A DNA stretch of 58,578 nt from Streptomyces tailanensis (GTDB lineage: Bacteria > Actinomycetota > Actinomycetes > Streptomycetales > Streptomycetaceae), in NCBI RefSeq assembly GCF_008386495.1, contig NZ_VTHJ01000053.1, positions 5,095-63,672 of the forward strand. The letters run 5' to 3'. Both the position numbers and the translations under genes were made by a program. This document shows, one piece after another, positions 10,099-19,286 of this stretch. Numbering within the stretch: the stretch's first letter is position 1; the number at the start of each line of letters is the position of its first letter. The notes beneath the pieces are model-generated. The model was not told the origin of the DNA and made no database searches. It was given only the letters and a program-made list of their open reading frames with translations.

Positions 10099-10197
10099 GA
10101 ACGCCGCCTCTGCTGGGAACCACGCCGGACCCTGATGCTAACCGTCCGGGCGACGGCGGTCGTACCGGGCAGAGCGCCCGATCCATAAACGGTCACG

Positions 10198-11430
10198 TCA
10201 CAGGCGGATGACGACCAGGGCCGTGTCGTCGGCGTTGCCGGTGGGCGGAAGGAGGTCCGCCAGGAGGGCGTCGGCCAGGACCTCCGGGTCGGCGTGCCGG
10301 TGGCGGGTGAGGGAGTCGGTGAGGCGGGCCAGGCCGGTGTCGATGTCCTCGGTACGGCGTTCGATCAGGCCGTCGGTGTACATGACCAGGGTGGCGCCCT
10401 CGGTGAAGGGCGTCTGGGCCTGAGGGCGGGGGAGATGTTCGGGGCGGGCGGACAGCGGCGGGTCGGTGGCCTGGTCGAGGAAGGTCACGGTGCCGTCGGG
10501 GTGCACGAGCACGGGCGGCGGGTGCCCGGCGCAGCTGTAGGTGATGGTGTGGTCGTCCCAGTCGATGAACGTGGTCACGACGGTGGTCGATTCGGCGCCC
10601 TCGACGGAGCGGGCGTACAGGCCGAGGGCCTCCAGGGCCTCGGCGGGGCCGTCGGTGACGCGGCAGGCCGCGCTCAGCGCGCTGCGCAGCTGTCCCATGG
10701 CGCAGGCCGCGGCGAGACCGTGGCCGACGACGTCCCCGACGGCGACCGCCAGGCTCTCGCCGGGCAGGTCGACCAGGTCGTACCAGTCGCCGCACACGTT
10801 CAGGGCGCCGACGGCGGGGCGGTAGCGCACGGCGGCCCCGTGCCGCCCGGTCGGGCCGGGTGAGGGCAGCATCGCCGCCTGCAGGGCCAGGGCGACCTCG
10901 CGTTCCCGCGCGTGTGCCTTGCGCAGGCGGTCGTTGACCTCCTGCAGTTCGCGGGCGCGCGTGTAGAGCTCGGCCTCCAGCACGCGGGCCCGGTCGGTGT
11001 CACCGCCCGGGCCGCCGCGGGCGCGCATGAGTTCGGTGATCTCTTCCACCCTGTGCACGATGAGTACCACGCGGCCCTCGGCGTCGAGGACGGGCGCGTT
11101 GACCGGGCTCCAGTAGTGCTCCTCCCAGCGGCCGGGCCGCTCGGGATCCTCGATGTCGTAGCGGAGCAGCGCCATGGTGTCCCGCTCGCCGGTGGCCACG
11201 ACCCGCAGCATCGACGCCTGCGTCTCGCGCCTGCCGGCCGCGGCCGGGTCGTTCGGGTTCTCGGGGAAGACGTCGAAGATGTAGCGGCCCACGAGCTGCT
11301 CGCGGGTGCGGCCGGCCAGGCGCTGGAAGTCCTCGTTGGCATCCGCGTACACCAGGTCGGGGGTCAGGAGTGCCACCATGCCGGGCAGGGCCTGGAAGAC
11401 CGCCGCATAGTCGATCCGCGGTTCCCTCAT
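10198..11430 (-). CDS. PAS-domain PP2C-type (SpoIIE) serine phosphatase
   Basis: This 410-residue protein has a PAS domain (about residues 8-140, with ALLTPDLVYADANEDF near the start), a short coiled-coil (about 150-180, rich in Arg and Glu) and a SpoIIE/PP2C phosphatase domain to the end. Metal-binding acidic residues are visible in CGDWYDLVDL, GDVVGHGLAAA, MYTDGLIERR and DDTALVVIRL. Proteins like this dephosphorylate anti-sigma-factor antagonists in partner-switching systems, with the PAS domain sensing a small ligand or redox state. ATG 11430 (MREPRIDY) is preferred over an upstream GTG because the extra residues look non-coding. It is monocistronic; no anti-sigma partner gene is next to it. 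Confidence 0.88.
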   Translation of the reverse strand: MREPRIDYAAVFQALPGMVALLTPDLVYADANEDFQRLAGRTREQLVGRYIFDVFPENPNDPAAAGRRETQASMLRVVATGERDTMALLRYDIEDPERPGRWEEHYWSPVNAPVLDAEGRVVLIVHRVEEITELMRARGGPGGDTDRARVLEAELYTRARELQEVNDRLRKAHAREREVALALQAAMLPSPGPTGRHGAAVRYRPAVGALNVCGDWYDLVDLPGESLAVAVGDVVGHGLAAACAMGQLRSALSAACRVTDGPAEALEALGLYARSVEGAESTTVVTTFIDWDDHTITYSCAGHPPPVLVHPDGTVTFLDQATDPPLSARPEHLPRPQAQTPFTEGATLVMYTDGLIERRTEDIDTGLARLTDSLTRHRHADPEVLADALLADLLPPTGNADDTALVVIRL

Positions 11431-11591
11431 GTACTGCCTGCCTCGACACGGGTAGCCATTGCGTGATCTTTCACCATAGACAGTGATCACGCCACGAGGC
11501 CGGAGAGCTGCTCCCTATGGGTCAATCTCCGGATCAATGTGCGACCCGACACGATTCGAAACATTTGGCATATTCGGTGCATGAGGACCAC

Positions 11592-11864
11592 TCACGGCCG
11601 CTTGCGGCTCCTGTTGAGGAGTTGGAAGCCCGAGATGATCTGGTAGATGCCGTAGAGCATCGGCCCCCAGGTCACGAAGTACGCGCCCGCGCCGCGGACT
11701 TGCTCGTGTGTGGTGACGGCGACGAGCAGGCCCCCGATGAGCCAGGCCACACCGAACTCGATGGAGCGTTTGCCCCTCGTCTCCCAGCGGGCCTGTTGCT
11801 CGGGGGAGGCGCCGTTGTACGGCGTGGTCGAACTCCCGTACGGGCGTACGTCATTGTCAGCCAA
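11592..11864 (-). CDS. Small two-helix membrane protein of unknown function
   Basis: This 90-residue protein starts at a TTG (complement 11862-11864) with GGGA five bases upstream. The only nearby ATG is out of frame. A polar N-terminus with Ser/Thr/Pro is followed by two hydrophobic segments, FGVAWLIGGLLVAVTT and FVTWGPMLYGIYQIISGFQL, and a basic tail that probably faces the cytosol. Similar small proteins are frequent in Streptomyces but uncharacterised. It stands alone, with about 160 non-coding bases before the phosphatase gene and about 110 before the AraC gene. Confidence 0.7.
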   Translation of the reverse strand: MADNDVRPYGSSTTPYNGASPEQQARWETRGKRSIEFGVAWLIGGLLVAVTTHEQVRGAGAYFVTWGPMLYGIYQIISGFQLLNRSRKRP

Positions 11865-11972
11865 CTTGGTCCCTGAGTCGATGAAGATGTCCTGGCCCAG
11901 CCGTCCCTGGCAGGCTGGTCGGACGATCCCCTCGCGCCGCCCGACCCGGCCTTCGGCTGTACGGCGGGGAGG

Positions 11973-12893
11973 CTATCGACCGATGGCCGGCGCGGTCTTG
12001 GACGAATTTGCTCTCGCCGGGAGAGCCAGTGCCCCTTCCACGCGGCGGGCGGCCACCATCTGTCCGGGGGTGGTACCGGCGATGGCCCGGAACTCCCGGT
12101 TGAGGTGCGCCTGGTCGTAGAAGCCGCAGGCCGTCGAGATCTCGGTCAGGCTCGCGGCCCCGCGGTTGAGCAGCGCCACGGCGTGGCGGAAACGCAGGAT
12201 CCGGGCCGCCCCCTTGGGCGTCAGCCCGATCTGCTGGGTGAACCGCCGGATCAAGTACCCCTGGCTCCACCCCACCTCGGCGGCGATACAGGAGATCGGG
12301 ATCGCCCCCGCGCTGCCGGAGAGCAGCCGCCAGGCATGGCCGACCTCGGGCGCGGGCTCCGGGCCGCGCCCGAGCCGGGCGAGCAACGCCGCGTCCAGCA
12401 GGTCGAACCTGGCCGCCCAGTCCGGGCTGGACGCCAGCCGCTCCACCAGCGTCCCGGCTTCGGGGCCCAGAACGTCCTGGATCCCGACGGCCAGATTCGT
12501 CAACTCGCTCATCGGCATGCCGAACAGCCGGTAGGCGCCCAGCGGCGTGAACTCGACGCGGATCGCCTCCTGGCCGCCGGGATGCACACAGGTCGCCGGC
12601 CGGTCCTCCAGCCCCACCACCAGCGACCCGATGTTCCCGCTGACGCCGTCCGGTACGCCCAGCCGCCGGACCTCGGAGAACGGCTCCGCGAGGTTGATCA
12701 ACAGGGTCGCACGCCCGGACGGCACCACCCGCGCCTCGTACGGTGAGGTCACCGCTTCCCCGTAACCGGCGTAGCTGCGCAGGAACGGCCGCAGCCCCGG
12801 ATGCCAGGGCCGGGTGACCCGCCACAGACCACCGAGCCGCGCGAACTCGACCGCACCGACGCCCGTCATGCCACCGTGTGCACCAGAAAGCAT
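11973..12893 (-). CDS. AraC-family transcriptional regulator
   Basis: This regulator of about 306 residues has an N-terminal sensory domain, with RPWHPGLRPFLRSYAGYGE and the RATLLINLAEPF strand typical of actinomycete AraC proteins. A C-terminal double HTH follows, with the first helix pair around IAAEVGWSQGYLIRRF and the second around EISTACGFYDQAHLNREF, ending in the conserved GTTPGQM. The start is not resolved: ATG 12893 is used, with an in-frame ATG at 12869 and a longer open frame from 12929 as alternatives. It follows the serine hydrolase gene on the same strand, but the roughly 120-base gap argues for its own promoter. The inducer is unknown. Confidence 0.85.
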   Translation of the reverse strand: MLSGAHGGMTGVGAVEFARLGGLWRVTRPWHPGLRPFLRSYAGYGEAVTSPYEARVVPSGRATLLINLAEPFSEVRRLGVPDGVSGNIGSLVVGLEDRPATCVHPGGQEAIRVEFTPLGAYRLFGMPMSELTNLAVGIQDVLGPEAGTLVERLASSPDWAARFDLLDAALLARLGRGPEPAPEVGHAWRLLSGSAGAIPISCIAAEVGWSQGYLIRRFTQQIGLTPKGAARILRFRHAVALLNRGAASLTEISTACGFYDQAHLNREFRAIAGTTPGQMVAARRVEGALALPARANSSKTAPAIGR

Positions 12894-13017
12894 GGCAACA
12901 GATCGTTCCGCATGCTTCACCGTATCCAAGGCGCCACGCCCAACTCACCGACATGGAAGTGAAGTCGAGACACAGGTGAACGCGGAATGCGGAATCGATG
13001 AAGGGAAGGGACGTCGC

Positions 13018-14193
13018 TCAGGCCGAGGGCGGGCAGAACTCGGCCGAGACGACGTTCTTGCCGCCGCCGACCCAGTCGCCGTTGAAGTTCAGCGTGATCA
13101 TGTGGCGGCCGTCCTTGGTACCGAAGGCCTGGGTGGAGGAGCCGTGGATACCGCCGGAGTGCCCCCAGACCTTGACCCCGCAGGTCGTCTCGTACTCGAT
13201 GAGGCCCAGGCCGTAGCGCTGGCGCGGCAGATTGCCCTCGGTCGAGACCGTGCTCGTCATCTGCTGGAGTTGGGCGGGGCGCAGCAGCCTGCCGCCGAAG
13301 AGGGCGGCGTAGAAGCGGTTGAGGTCGGAGGAGTTGGTGACCATCTCGCCCGCCGCCCAGGCCCAGGACGGGTTGAGCTCGGTCACGTCGTAGGTCTTGC
13401 CCGGGTCCTCCGTGAAGGTGGAGTAGTGCCGGGTGGGCGCGGGCACGTGCGGATCGGTGCCGGGGAAGTACGTGGCGCGCATCCCGAGCGGCCCGGTGAC
13501 GCGCCGCTCGATCTCCTCGGCGTAGGGCCTGCCGGTCAGCCTCTCGATGATCAGCCCGAGCAGGAGGTAGTTGGTGTTGGAGTACTTCCAGGAGGTGCCG
13601 GGCTCGAACTGGGGAGGGTTCTGCAGGGCGAGCGCGATGACCTGCTGCGGAGTCCAGTCGTCGTAGCGGGAGTTGAGGAACTCGATGCCCAGCACCTTCT
13701 TCGCGAACGTGGCGTCCTCGGTGAAGTTGAAGACGCCACTGGTGTGGTTCATCAGCTGACGCACCGTGATCTTCGTGCCGTCGTGGCCGTTGCCCCGTAC
13801 GAGTCCGGGCAGGTAGCGGTCGACCGTGGCGTCGAGGTCGGCTCTGCCCTCCGCCTGGAGTTGGAGCATGACGGTCGCCACCAGCGACTTGGTGACGCTT
13901 CCCGAGCGGAACCGGTCACCGTACCCGCGCGGCTGTTCCGTGGTGAGGTCGGCGACGCCCGAAGTGCCCTTCCACACGCCGTGGGTGTCGCGTACTTCGG
14001 CCACGACTCCCGGCACGCCCGCGGCGACGGCCGCGTCCATGGTGGCCTGGGTGGCGTCATGCCCCACCTGCCGGGTCTCGGCGGCGGCCACCGCGCCGCC
14101 GGCCGCGGCCGCGGGCGTGGTCAGCAGAGCCGTACCTGCCGCCGCGATCGCTGTCACGCCCACCAGCGTCGTCCGTATCAGGCGTGTCGACAT
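13018..14193 (-). CDS. Secreted serine hydrolase of the beta-lactamase / D-Ala-D-Ala peptidase family
   Basis: This 391-residue secreted protein has a signal peptide (VGVTAIAAAGTALLTTPAAAA). It carries the three penicillin-recognising motifs: nucleophile S99-V-T-K102, Y204-S-N and a late HSGG in place of the classical KTG. That set points to the class C beta-lactamase-like esterase/D-aminopeptidase/carboxypeptidase branch (PF00144). The start ATG 14193 follows AGAGG nine bases upstream; a GTG at 14202 is possible. The gene is divergent from the SARP gene and shares the repeat-bearing intergenic region at 14240-14272, so the SARP may control it. The natural substrate, whether peptidoglycan stem peptide or an ester, cannot be decided. 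Confidence 0.88.
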   Translation of the reverse strand: MSTRLIRTTLVGVTAIAAAGTALLTTPAAAAGGAVAAAETRQVGHDATQATMDAAVAAGVPGVVAEVRDTHGVWKGTSGVADLTTEQPRGYGDRFRSGSVTKSLVATVMLQLQAEGRADLDATVDRYLPGLVRGNGHDGTKITVRQLMNHTSGVFNFTEDATFAKKVLGIEFLNSRYDDWTPQQVIALALQNPPQFEPGTSWKYSNTNYLLLGLIIERLTGRPYAEEIERRVTGPLGMRATYFPGTDPHVPAPTRHYSTFTEDPGKTYDVTELNPSWAWAAGEMVTNSSDLNRFYAALFGGRLLRPAQLQQMTSTVSTEGNLPRQRYGLGLIEYETTCGVKVWGHSGGIHGSSTQAFGTKDGRHMITLNFNGDWVGGGKNVVSAEFCPPSA

Positions 14194-14239
14194 GTGCACC
14201 AACCTCTCTCGGCATGCGGGACACGCATCGTGCCGACCA

Positions 14240-14272
14240 CCCCTAACAGGCCCCTAACAGGCCGATAACAGC
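14240..14272. promoter_or_regulatory. Three direct repeats at 11-bp spacing, candidate SARP operator
   Basis: TAACAGG at 14244-14250, TAACAGG at 14255-14261 and TAACAGC at 14266-14272 are spaced exactly 11 bases, within the larger unit CCCCTAACAGG. SARP activators of the AfsR type are known to bind heptameric direct repeats with 11-bp periodicity near the -35 region. The repeats lie between the SARP gene and the divergent hydrolase gene, consistent with autoregulation or control of the hydrolase. Confidence 0.65.
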
Positions 14273-14323
14273 GATGATGTGATGCTCTTTGATCACCGCC
14301 CGGTGCTGAGCGAGGATGGCCCG

Positions 14324-17239
14324 GTGAGGTTCGCGGTACTGGGGTCATTGACGGCAGCCGACGACGACGGTGTGGCCGTTGTCGTCGGAGGGGTGAAGCC
14401 CCGTACGCTGCTCGCCGTCCTGCTGCTCGATCCGAACCGCACGGTTCCTCTGGACACGGTGATGGCGATGTTGTGGGGAGAGGATCCGCCGCCGACGGCC
14501 ACCGCCTCGCTGCACAACCACGTCGCCCGGCTGCGGCGCAGCCTCGGCGACGCCGACGGCACACGGCTGCGCACCATGAACCACGGTCTCGAACTCCGTG
14601 TCGAAGAGGGGGAGTTGGACCACCCCGTGTTCGAGGGGCAGGTGCGTCGGGCGCAGGAGGCCCGCAGCCGGGGGGACTGGGAGGCGGCTGAGCACGACGC
14701 ACGTACCGCGTTGGCGCTGTGGCGCGGCGCACCGTTCGCCGACGTGCCCGCCCTCGCCGGCCACCCCGTCCTGACGTTCCTCCAGGAGCAGCGGCTGCAG
14801 GCGCTCGAATGCCGCTACGAGGCCCTCCTGCACCTCGACCGCCTCGACGGGCTCGCCGCCGAACTGGGCGTCCTGGTCAAGGAGCATCCGTTCCGGGAGA
14901 CGCTGCACCGCCAGCTGATCCTCGTCCTCGGCCGCACGGACCGCCAGGCCGAAGCACTGGCCGTCTTCGGGACCCTCCGCCGGACCCTGATCGAGGAACT
15001 CGGCGTGGATCCCGGCCCGGCCGTCCAGGACGCCCACCGGGAGGTGCTCCGCGGCACAGCCGTCCGGCACGGCCAACCGCCCGCACACGCCGCCCCGTCC
15101 ACGGGGTTTCCCCTGCGGCTGGCGCAACTTCCCGCATCGCCCGGCGAGTTCGTCGGCCGCGCCGAGCACATCGCCGAGATCCGCTCCGCCCTGGAGTCCG
15201 ACCGAAGCCGCACCGCGCTCGCCGTGATCAGCGGAATGCCGGGCGTGGGCAAGACGGGCCTCGCCCTGCACATCGCGGAACAGCTCTCCCACGCGTTCCC
15301 GGACGGACAGCTCTACCTCAACCTGCACGGAGCCACACCGGGCGTAGCCCCCCTCGCACCCGCCGACGCCCTCGCCGCCCTCCTGCACGGCCTGGGGGTC
15401 GACGCCCGGCGGATCCCGTGCGACGTGGCGGCCGGCTCCGCCCTGCTGCGCTCCGCGCTCGCCCCCACCCGCACGCTGCTCGTCCTCGACGACGCGGCCT
15501 CGGTGACCCAGGTACGTCCCCTGCTGCCGGCTGGCGCCGGCTGCGCCGTACTGCTGACCAGCAGAAAGCCGCTGGCCACCTTGGGAGCCTCCACGCACAT
15601 CCGACTGGACCCGCTCCCACCGCGGGACAGCGCCCTTCTGCTGGAGCGGGCCTCGGGCCGGTCCTGGGCCGAGGCCGACGCCGGACCGGTCGCCGATCTG
15701 GCGGCCCTGTGCGGCCACTTGCCCCTGGCGCTGCGAGTGTGCGCCGCCCGCCTGAGGAGCCGCAGGACGCTCCCCGTCCGGAAACTGGCGGAACGCCTCG
15801 CCCGGCAGGAGGACCGCCTAAACCACCTCGAACTGGAGGACCTCAGCGTCCGCCGCTCCCTGACGGCGGCCCACGAGGCGCTCCTCGGCTCGGCCGACCC
15901 GCGCGACGGGGACGCTGCCACGGCCCTCGTCCTCATCGGCGCCCTGGACCTGCCCGAGTACGGCGCACCACTCATGGCCACCGCCATGGACTCCACCGAG
16001 TGGGGCGCCGAACAGGCCCTCGACCGCCTGGTGGAGGTGGCACTGCTCCAGGAGGCGGGCTGGGGCCGCTACGTTCCGCACGACCTGGTCCGCGACTTCG
16101 CCCGCGAGCCAGGGCGCGCGCAGAACGGGAACGTCGACGCCGTCGAACGGTCCCTGCGCTGGTACGAGCAGCTGCTCGCGCAGTGCGCCGCGGCCCTACG
16201 ACCAGGCCGTGGGCGAGCGCCCGAGCAGCCCGGGGGCGATACGGCCTTCGCCGGCGCCGCGGCGGCACTCGCCTGGGGCGACGTGGAAGCGGCGAACCTG
16301 CTCTTCCTGGCCGGCTCCGGTGCGCACGGGCGCCTGGGTCCGACCCGCACCGTGGACCTGATCCACGCCCTGTTCCCCTATCTGCACGACCGTGGCCGCG
16401 CGCAGGACCTCGAACGTCTGACGCGTCGTGCCATCACCCTCGCCAGGGCCGGCGGCGACGGCGCCGCCGAGGCACGGGCGCTGGGCCAACTCGCCTCCGC
16501 GCACTACTCCGTCGGACACGTCCGACAGGCGCTGCTCCTGCTGGACGAGGCCGTGGAGCTCAGCGAGCACCTCCGCGACGACGCGGCCCAAATGCGTCAC
16601 CTGGGCAACCGGGCCGCGCTGCTGAGGGAACTCGGCCGGGACACCGAGGCCCGGACGACACTGGCACGGTGTCTCGCACTGCGCCCCGCCGCCCTCACTC
16701 CCGCTGACGAAGCGGTGCTCCTCGGACACCAGGGCTACGTGGCCGAACCCACCGACCCGCGTGCGGCCCTGTCGTTCCACCGGCGCAGCAGAGAACTCGC
16801 CCGCGAGGCCGGCAGCACCGTGATCGAGCAGGTCGCCCTGTGCAACGCGGGCCGCGCCCACCTGTCCCTCGGCGAGCCCGCCCAGGCCCTGCGACGTTTC
16901 GACGAGGCGCTGCGTGTCATGGGCTCCGGCGCGGCCCACTGGAACGCGGAGCGGGAGACCCGCCTGGGCCGAGCCCAGTCCCTGCGCGCGCTGGGCCGCC
17001 TCGAACCGGCCCGGGAGGCATGCGAGGCGCTGCTCGAGGAAGCCACCGCCCGCGGCGACTCGTACGGCCGAGGCCTCGCCGAGCACGAGCTGGGCCACGT
17101 CCTGAGGGCACTCGGCGACGAACAGGCGGCCCAGCCCCGCTGGCACAGCGCGCTGTCCGCCCTGGAAGGCACGGACGCGCACGCACTCGCCGAACTGCGC
17201 ACCCTGACGGCGTCCGCGCCAAGCATTGTCGACAACTGA
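14324..17239 (+). CDS. AfsR-like SARP regulator with NB-ARC and TPR domains
   Basis: A 971-residue regulator starts at GTG 14324 (MRFAVLGSLTAADD), with AGGA about eight bases upstream. In-frame GTG 14279 and ATG 14282 lack a ribosome site. Domains in order: OmpR-like winged helix (about 1-90, with RTLLAVLLLDPNRTV), BTAD domain (about 95-245), NB-ARC ATPase (P-loop GMPGVGKTG at about 304, Walker B LLVLDDAA), then helical TPR-like repeats to the C-terminus. This is the architecture of AfsR, a pleiotropic activator of secondary metabolism. No kinase gene is adjacent. Two biosynthetic loci lie more than 30 kb away, so a direct link is not shown. The upstream 11-bp repeats suggest it regulates its own intergenic region. 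Confidence 0.9.
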   Translation: MRFAVLGSLTAADDDGVAVVVGGVKPRTLLAVLLLDPNRTVPLDTVMAMLWGEDPPPTATASLHNHVARLRRSLGDADGTRLRTMNHGLELRVEEGELDHPVFEGQVRRAQEARSRGDWEAAEHDARTALALWRGAPFADVPALAGHPVLTFLQEQRLQALECRYEALLHLDRLDGLAAELGVLVKEHPFRETLHRQLILVLGRTDRQAEALAVFGTLRRTLIEELGVDPGPAVQDAHREVLRGTAVRHGQPPAHAAPSTGFPLRLAQLPASPGEFVGRAEHIAEIRSALESDRSRTALAVISGMPGVGKTGLALHIAEQLSHAFPDGQLYLNLHGATPGVAPLAPADALAALLHGLGVDARRIPCDVAAGSALLRSALAPTRTLLVLDDAASVTQVRPLLPAGAGCAVLLTSRKPLATLGASTHIRLDPLPPRDSALLLERASGRSWAEADAGPVADLAALCGHLPLALRVCAARLRSRRTLPVRKLAERLARQEDRLNHLELEDLSVRRSLTAAHEALLGSADPRDGDAATALVLIGALDLPEYGAPLMATAMDSTEWGAEQALDRLVEVALLQEAGWGRYVPHDLVRDFAREPGRAQNGNVDAVERSLRWYEQLLAQCAAALRPGRGRAPEQPGGDTAFAGAAAALAWGDVEAANLLFLAGSGAHGRLGPTRTVDLIHALFPYLHDRGRAQDLERLTRRAITLARAGGDGAAEARALGQLASAHYSVGHVRQALLLLDEAVELSEHLRDDAAQMRHLGNRAALLRELGRDTEARTTLARCLALRPAALTPADEAVLLGHQGYVAEPTDPRAALSFHRRSRELAREAGSTVIEQVALCNAGRAHLSLGEPAQALRRFDEALRVMGSGAAHWNAERETRLGRAQSLRALGRLEPAREACEALLEEATARGDSYGRGLAEHELGHVLRALGDEQAAQPRWHSALSALEGTDAHALAELRTLTASAPSIVDN

Positions 17240-17479
17240 CGCGGGGCCACCACCGGCCGAGCCAGGCCGAATGGGGAACCGAACACGAGGCGGTGGTCCT
17301 GCACGGCCGTCGACCCGGTGCCCGGCTCGGCGGCGTAGAAGGGGGAGCCGAGGAAGCCGTAGCGGGGGAGTCGCGGCCTCGGCCCGGTCGGCCGCTGTCG
17401 CTCGGCTGGGCGGAGCCGATGTCAGGAGTACGCCATCCAGGGCAGATCCCGTGGCGGTCGATGTGTTGACCGCCGTACG

Positions 17480-18460
17480 TCAGGACTCCTGTATGTCCGG
17501 CATGCCCCGCATCCACGCCCGGGTTCCGAACGAGGCACATGCCTGCGAGGCCACCGCGGCGGCACCGCGCAGGGCCTCGATGAAGCCCTGCGACGTCAAG
17601 TCGCCCTGAAGCGCGAGGTGATGGGCGAGGGCCCCGTGCAGGACGTCACCCGCGCCCAGTGTGTCCGCCACCCGTACGGCAGGCACGTCCACCGTGCCCC
17701 CGCTGTCGGGGCCCGCCCACACGATCGGTCGCCCTCCGCGGCTGACCGCCGACCAGCCGACCCCGTGGTCCCGCAGAAACCGCAGGGTGTCCGTCGCAGT
17801 GGTCGTGCCGGGCGGGTGGAAGTCGTCCGAGCAGACGGCCACGTCGATCGACGTCAGCAGCTTCTCCGTGCCGGTCTTCCAACTGCCCCCGTCGAGAACG
17901 GTCCGCCGGCCGATGGCACGCGCGGCGCGGGCCGCGGCCACGGCCAACTCCATGTGGTGACCGTCGAATTCGACGATGTCGCAGGCCGCCACCCACGCGT
18001 CGAGGTCGTCGGGCGGGGCGAGCCGGTACCGCGTCGCATTGGTCGAGGCGACGGCACGGTCACCGCTGGACGCGGTCACCAGGACGGACGACACAGCGGG
18101 CGGCTCGACCGAGTCGGCCGCCAGATCTGCCACGATCACGCCCAGCCCGTCCAGATCCGCCGCGACAGCGACTCCCAGGGGATGGGAGCCGATCGCGGTG
18201 AGCAGCGTGGCCGCGCCGCCAAGGTGGGCGAAGGTGGCGGCCGCGTTCGCGGCCGGACCGCCTGCGGCCACGACCTGCTCACGCGCCGTCAGTTTCTCGT
18301 CGGGGCCCGGCACACGGTCGACGAGCTGGATGACGTCCAGTGTGCACAAACCGACGAACAGGCCCGCAGGACCCCCCGTCGCCGCCCCCACCGGCTCCCG
18401 TACCGACTCGGTCAAGGTTCCCCGCCCTCCTGTCGCCTGATCGACGCGGAGGTTACCCAT
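17480..18460 (-). CDS. PfkB-family carbohydrate / nucleoside kinase
   Basis: This 326-residue kinase of the ribokinase superfamily begins at ATG 18460, which lies inside the last codons of the preceding amidotransferase gene (8-base overlap), so translation is probably coupled. A TTG at 18415 (MTESVREP) is an alternative. The N-terminal glycine motif AGGPAANAAATFAHLGG and the C-terminal signature DTLGAGDVLHGAL (anion hole and catalytic Asp) are intact. Related proteins phosphorylate sugars, sugar acids, pseudouridine or nucleosides; residues that set the substrate cannot be read with confidence. The overlap with an EgtC/YafJ-like glutaminase gene suggests both act in one pathway. Confidence 0.85.
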   Translation of the reverse strand: MGNLRVDQATGGRGTLTESVREPVGAATGGPAGLFVGLCTLDVIQLVDRVPGPDEKLTAREQVVAAGGPAANAAATFAHLGGAATLLTAIGSHPLGVAVAADLDGLGVIVADLAADSVEPPAVSSVLVTASSGDRAVASTNATRYRLAPPDDLDAWVAACDIVEFDGHHMELAVAAARAARAIGRRTVLDGGSWKTGTEKLLTSIDVAVCSDDFHPPGTTTATDTLRFLRDHGVGWSAVSRGGRPIVWAGPDSGGTVDVPAVRVADTLGAGDVLHGALAHHLALQGDLTSQGFIEALRGAAAVASQACASFGTRAWMRGMPDIQES

Positions 18461-19286
18461 AGTGGGGTTCGAAATGCCGCAGCAGGTCATGCCCCGGCTG
18501 GATGACGCCATAACTGTTCTCGGGCACCTCGTTCCAGACGCCGGGCAGGTCGCCCAGCGGCTCCGACACGACCAGGCGGGTCTCGTCGGAGACGTCCCGC
18601 AGAAACGCGATGTCCGGGTGGAGGGCGCGCAGGTCCTCCACCCTGCTGCTGTAGTACAGCGACCGTGAAGTGTTCGCGCTGGAGTAGCGGAAGGCCCAGA
18701 CTCGTTCGCCGTCGGTCACCGCGACCGTCATCTGCAGGGGGTCTGCCACTCCGTACTCGTGCCCCACGCGCTCGACCAGGCCCGCCATACGGGCCACGGC
18801 TCCGGGCGGATCGTCGTCGAGTCCGTAGGTGAGAGCCAGATGGAACATCAGCTCGGAGTCCGTGGTGCCCTCGATCGCGGGGAACCGGGCGGGGTCGACG
18901 GAGAGGGTGAGGTCTCGGCGGAGTCTGGTGAACTCGGCGATCGAGCCGTTGTGCATCCACATCCAGTTGTCGTGGCGGAAGGGGTGGCAGTTGGTCTGCT
19001 GCACGGCCGTTCCGGTGGAGGCCCGCACGTGGGCGAAGAACAGCGGTGAGCGGACATGGTCGGCGATCTCCCGGAGATTGCGATTGCTCCAGGCCGGGCC
19101 GATGTCGCGGAAGACGGCCGGGGTGCGGTCCTGCCGTGTGTACCAACCCACACCGAAGCCGTCGCCGTTGGTCGTCTCGACGCCCATCCGTGCGTGGAGG
19201 CTCTGGTCGATCAGCGAATGCTTCGGACGGTAGAGGACCTCGTCGAGCAGCACGGGCGTGCCCGAGTAGACGAGCCAGCGGCACAT
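18453..19286 (-). CDS. Class II glutamine amidotransferase, EgtC/YafJ-like
   Basis: This 277-residue protein begins MCRWLVYSG, so after removal of Met1 the catalytic Cys2 becomes the N-terminal nucleophile of an Ntn glutaminase. Further family signs are NGDGFGVGWY, FFAHVRASTG, NCHPF and WMWMHNGSIAEF. The last contains the HNG loop for glutamine binding. It is a stand-alone type II GATase domain of the YafJ/EgtC branch; EgtC hydrolyses the gamma-glutamyl amide in ergothioneine synthesis. None of the other ergothioneine genes (egtA, B, D, E) is nearby; instead it overlaps the PfkB kinase gene by 8 bases. A different amide-hydrolysing role is therefore quite possible. No TM or signal sequence. 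Confidence 0.85.
   Translation of the reverse strand: MCRWLVYSGTPVLLDEVLYRPKHSLIDQSLHARMGVETTNGDGFGVGWYTRQDRTPAVFRDIGPAWSNRNLREIADHVRSPLFFAHVRASTGTAVQQTNCHPFRHDNWMWMHNGSIAEFTRLRRDLTLSVDPARFPAIEGTTDSELMFHLALTYGLDDDPPGAVARMAGLVERVGHEYGVADPLQMTVAVTDGERVWAFRYSSANTSRSLYYSSRVEDLRALHPDIAFLRDVSDETRLVVSEPLGDLPGVWNEVPENSYGVIQPGHDLLRHFEPHYG

Noticed and set aside
6133..10188. A 1351-codon forward-strand open frame
   Set aside because: It runs antisense to the intact permease and PucR genes and is Arg/Gly/Asp/Gln-rich with no domain, a shadow of third-position GC bias.
17240..17479. Possible reverse-strand gene end between the SARP and PfkB genes
   Set aside because: Patches such as GSPFYAAEPGTGST look coding but there is no start or stop-consistent frame long enough to support a gene.
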